DNA from: Plazaster borealis
Lineage: Eukaryota > Echinodermata > Asteroidea > Forcipulatida > Labidiasteridae
DNA: 64,000 bases
Assembly: GCA_021014325.1 (NCBI GenBank)
Contig: CM037460.1
Location: 28,536,336-28,600,335, forward strand
Direction of reading: 5' to 3'
The notes below the pieces were generated by a model that had not been told where the DNA came from, ran no database searches, and worked only from the letters and a program-made list of their open reading frames with translations. Below are positions 60,610-64,000 of this stretch, piece by piece (the stretch's first letter is position 1; every line of letters starts with the position of its first letter). The translations under genes were made by a program, and so were the position numbers.

Positions 60610-61310
60610 GATGGGACAGTAGGTTTTCACTTTTATGTACCCATCCCCCTCCCTCCCTCTGCACCCCATGTGTAGGCTAGGCCTACTCCCTCCCATGTAT
60701 ACCGTAATGACTCCAGTATAATCCCACCAGCAGTACACACACAGCACAACCTGGCATTGAACTCTTGGCATGTATTGCAAGTGGGGCTACACTGGAGTCA
60801 GTGCAGCTTACCCCTCCCCCCTTCCCCCACCCCCAGGATGTGTACTCCCTCCGCGTGTATACCGTATAGACCTGCTGACTTCAGAATAATCCCACCCGCA
60901 GTACATACACAGCACAACCTAGCATTGGTTTCTTAGCATGTACTGCAAGTGGGACTACACTGGAGTCAGTAGGGTTTACCCTACCTCCCTACCAGTCTCC
61001 CCCTTGTGTACTCTGTCTAATGTATAGGGCCTACCGTACTGACTTCAGTATAATCCCACCCGCAGTACATACACAGCACAACCTAGCATTGGTTTCTTAG
61101 CATGTACTGCAAGTGGGACTACACTGGAGTCAGTAGGGTTTACCCTACCTCCCTACCAGTCTCCCCCTTGTGTACTCTGTCTAATGTATAGGGCCTACCA
61201 TACTGACTTCAGTATAATCCCACCTGCAGTACATACGCAGCAACCATTGATTTCTTAGCATGTACTGCAAGTGGGGCTACACTGCATCAGTAAGGTTTAC
61301 CCCTCCCTCC
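60610..61310. repeat. tandem repeat, about four units of 164-168 bp
   Basis: The anchor ATCCCACC.GCAGTAC recurs at 60721, 60889, 61053 and 61217. The middle two units look almost identical. It takes the place in element 2 where element 1 has its 85-bp minisatellite. Confidence 0.9.
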
Positions 61311-61649
61311 TTTCACCCACTTTGTGTGAAAAATTACGTATGGTACTTCAAAATATGATAATATTTCTGTACTATTTCCAGTATGAACAAATGCTGCAAA
61401 ATCTAGTAGATTAACAATTTTAGGAAGTATTAAAGCCACAGTCATACTTGTATGTAAATATGCAAATACCATCATCCTTTAACTAATGGTAGCTGAAAAC
61501 CACATTCTATTTGACCGACCTATTTGCAAGAACCGATCAAAAAAACAATGCCATGCATTATCTCAAAAATATCCCATCAAAATGGAAAACTGTTTTCAGC
61601 TACAAAAGCTAAAAGATAAAGGAGGAATATACTTTAAAAGTAGAACTTA

Positions 61650-63947
61650 GTTCTGTGAACTGGTACTCTTCCTCCCCTTCAGCTCTTCATCCACCCTCTC
61701 TTAAAATGTTCATAATTGTCATACACTTCCTGAAATCCAGGTGCAGTTGATTTGTTGGTTGTTGCACAGAAGGTGAACATTTTCAGATTACTACCAACAG
61801 TCTTGGCCTTTGATGGTGTGTACCTTTTACGAAGCCTATCACATGTTGGTACATGACATGCAGCTCATGGTTTGGTGGATGGGTTAGGGAGGGATTCCGG
61901 AACGAGTCTGTTTTGGTGGTGGAGGTTGACATATGAAAGGCACACTACTTGATGCAGGCTGTAGGGCCATTGGCTGTGAAGGCACACCCCAAGAGAATTG
62001 GTACGCCGCTTGATCCTGGAGATGCAGTTGATTTAGGACAAATACGACGCGGAAATTTGGGCTCTGTGGAAGCTGATGACTGGGGTGGAAGCTCAGTCAG
62101 ATCAGGTGTTTCAGGATTATCAAACTCAAGTCGCCTCTTCGTATCAAACTGAAGTCGCCTCTTCTCACCAAGTGGCTTACCAGACTCGTGGGGAACATCT
62201 TTGTATAGCACTTGAGTACAGCTGGATATTTGGTGGATCCTGAAAATAATGACAACAATATTTTGTTATTTTAAATCATAAGTTGTTAATTTGACATTTT
62301 CATTGGATTTAAGTTTAACACTGCCGTGTAGCATGGCAAGCTCTGCCGTGCTACACGGTAGTTGCACGACGTGGTGACAAACGTCGCGCTCTTGCCGTGT
62401 TGAATTGAATTGAATTCTCAGTCGGGCGGTGCTCTTTGGGAATACGTATGCGCAAAGCTTTAGAACAATGTTCTACTTGTATTTTCTAATAATGTGAACA
62501 TTCCCCTTGTTGTACCGTAGCTGAGAGTATTCTGGGATGGGAAAGGAAACAGCTTCTGACTGGAACAATCATCTGTAGATTTCAGAATTAAACTAATTGA
62601 TTTTGTTTGACACTCTTAAAAAAAAGACGATGAACGCCACTCACCAACGATGGTAACAATAATGACAACATTTAAGTTGGAAAACAATGTCATTATGATT
62701 TTGTCATTAATATTTGAGTGTCACAGCTCGAATTGACATCATGAAACATGACGCTTTAGCAATTTTCTCCCACGTCGCCATTTTGAATTACTTTAAGTGC
62801 GGCAAACTATTTTACTAAATTCGACGTTTGTCACCGATTCTTCTTCATTGCCGCACTTTTGCCGTGTGAAAATCATTTGAGTTCGACACAGCAAAAGTGT
62901 GACGTTTAGCACAGGCCTAATACACAGCAAAACTCATACGGCCTGCTGATTGAAAAACAATAGTCCAGTGACATCACCGGTACCAGCCTGCGAAGTTCTG
63001 ATACGGTACAGGAGCGTAACGGTGTCGTTACAAATGAGTTGGGCACAGGGTACCGCATCGACACTAAATTGTAACGACACCGTTACGCTGCCGATGTTGT
63101 GATGCAACTATTGTTTTTCAATCAGCAGGCTGTAGGAATTTCACTGTGTATGTAATGACCCATTGTGTAACCTTACCTGCATACAACTCAGATGTTTACT
63201 GACAGTAGCCCAATGCATATCGACAGCTTCTGATGACTTGAACAAAGGGATAACCATCGATGTCTAGACCAGCTGGACCATTGAACTCTTCCAGGATGTA
63301 CTCAACAGCAAATGCACTCTCCTGCAGAAAAACAAGCAAGATAACTGTGTAAATGCACTTATTTAAAGTAATCATGATTCCTTTAGTTTTCAATTCCACA
63401 TTCTTGTTTCCTGTGTGAGAGAGAAAACAAAACAGTCAGAAGTCAATGATCTTTCACAATTTGCAACATCTCAAATCCTCATTATCTGATGAAGGAAAAA
63501 GTGTTCACAATGCAGAGACTAATTTTGAAGATCAACAATGTGTTTTGATGCTTTCAATGCATAGATCATTCTTAACATCAAGTTCTTGAAATGAAAATAT
63601 GCACGAAATATTAACATTAGCTTACCTAGACACCACGATGTCACCCGGCGCACATAACCTGATGCCTGATGTGGCTTGACGAAAGACAGCATTTCTTCAT
63701 CGCTGTACTGCGAGAAGTCCTTGTTCCCTTTGCGGATGGCTTGGATGAGTTGGTCCATGTCATGTTTGTTGTATGCCAGTACTGCACCAGCTAGAGCACT
63801 GATGAACACTCCATTACTTGGCATGCGACTGCTTTATCACAGCAGCCTCCCACCGGTGGAGCCAGTACCAAATGTCAAGTCTGATGACCATACCATCATT
63901 CACTCCAGTCTTGGAAGCGGGATTCAAGCCATGAGGCCCCACCATCC
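61650..63947 (-). pseudogene. Dada-type transposase remnant
   Basis: Matches the transposon 1 gene: exon 6 at 63626-63947 (ISALAGAVLAYNKHDMDQL), exon 7 at 63177-63321 (one base longer, frame broken), then the start of exon 8 (about 62200-62239). The last joins directly to the middle of exon 10 (EKRRLQFDTKRRLEF), losing the E-containing motif and exon 9. The exon 10 tail (about 61670-61870) has stops. Exons upstream of exon 6 lie outside the window. Confidence 0.85.
62922..63149. mobile_element. hairpin MITE inside transposon 2
   Basis: Ends ACACAGCAAAACTCATACGG and the complement of ACACAGTGAAATTCCTACAG continue into perfect CCTGCTGATTGAAAAACAAT arms; GTAACGGTGTCGTTAC also pairs internally. 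It splits the intron between transposase exons 7 and 8. Confidence 0.8.
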
Positions 63948-64000
63948 CTGAAACAAATGCAGACAGAATTGAACAGAATTGATAACCATTTCCACCTCAT

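Larger units (their letters stand above)
59687..64000 (-). mobile_element. Dada-like DNA transposon 2, degenerate, runs off the window
   Basis: From about 59765 the left end is close to transposon 1 (GGAGAGTGGCGGTGATTTCA through GGCCTATTTAACGTGCTTCC). It keeps the same gene orientation, with transposase exon remnants in the same order. The first ~75 bp differ: GGGCCACGACCCCCCCAAGT is followed by two copies of CCCGATCACCGGAAAT. Confidence 0.85.

Overview
The window reads as a stretch of an invertebrate deuterostome nuclear genome, most likely an echinoderm. It is AT-rich, its host genes are split by introns, it holds a vertebrate-like peropsin, and it is full of small palindromic MITEs with TTAA target sites of a kind I associate with sea stars and sea urchins (from memory, not tested). 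Only two host protein genes are well supported; most of the rest is mobile DNA.

Layout. 1-4.4 kb: no gene seen, apart from an A/T-rich minisatellite in two opposite orientations. 4.4-7.4 kb: a decayed minus-strand LINE with endonuclease and reverse transcriptase motifs. 7.6-12.0 kb: a plus-strand peropsin-like opsin in four coding exons. 14.0-21.2 kb: a minus-strand beta-1,4-galactosyltransferase-family gene (five exons found, 5' end missing); its 5-kb last intron holds the wreck of a tyrosine-recombinase retroelement. 21.4-31 kb: a tRNA-derived SINE on a perfect 124-bp duplication, LINE fragments, a 3-kb inverted-repeat structure, and a telomere-like array in the loop of an inverted repeat. 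31.9-40.0 kb: large nested inverted repeats with a recurring palindrome.

42-64 kb is the striking part: a short tandem array of 5S rRNA units used repeatedly as a landing site. One complete 5S gene remains (45758-45877). A non-autonomous LTR element lies in one spacer and a pogo-like element in another. Two related, same-orientation large DNA transposons sit inside 5S genes at almost the same nucleotide. The complete one (46647-57656, about 11.0 kb) has a 7-bp target duplication, TGGGAAT (5S nt 96-102), just 3' of box C. It carries one minus-strand gene of nine coding exons for a protein of about 1,416 residues: two C2H2 fingers, an FGKY-type domain, a Cys-rich DUF6729-like domain, and a DDE core with D562, D631 and E824. 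This fits the Dada superfamily, known for inserting into multicopy small-RNA genes. The second copy (59687 to the window end) is degenerate. Both have ends resembling the 5S box C sequence next to the insertion point.

Domain and family names come from reading motifs and recalling families; no database search was run. Exon borders were set by splice consensus and phase, and they join without conflict except for a single extra base in transposase exon 8.
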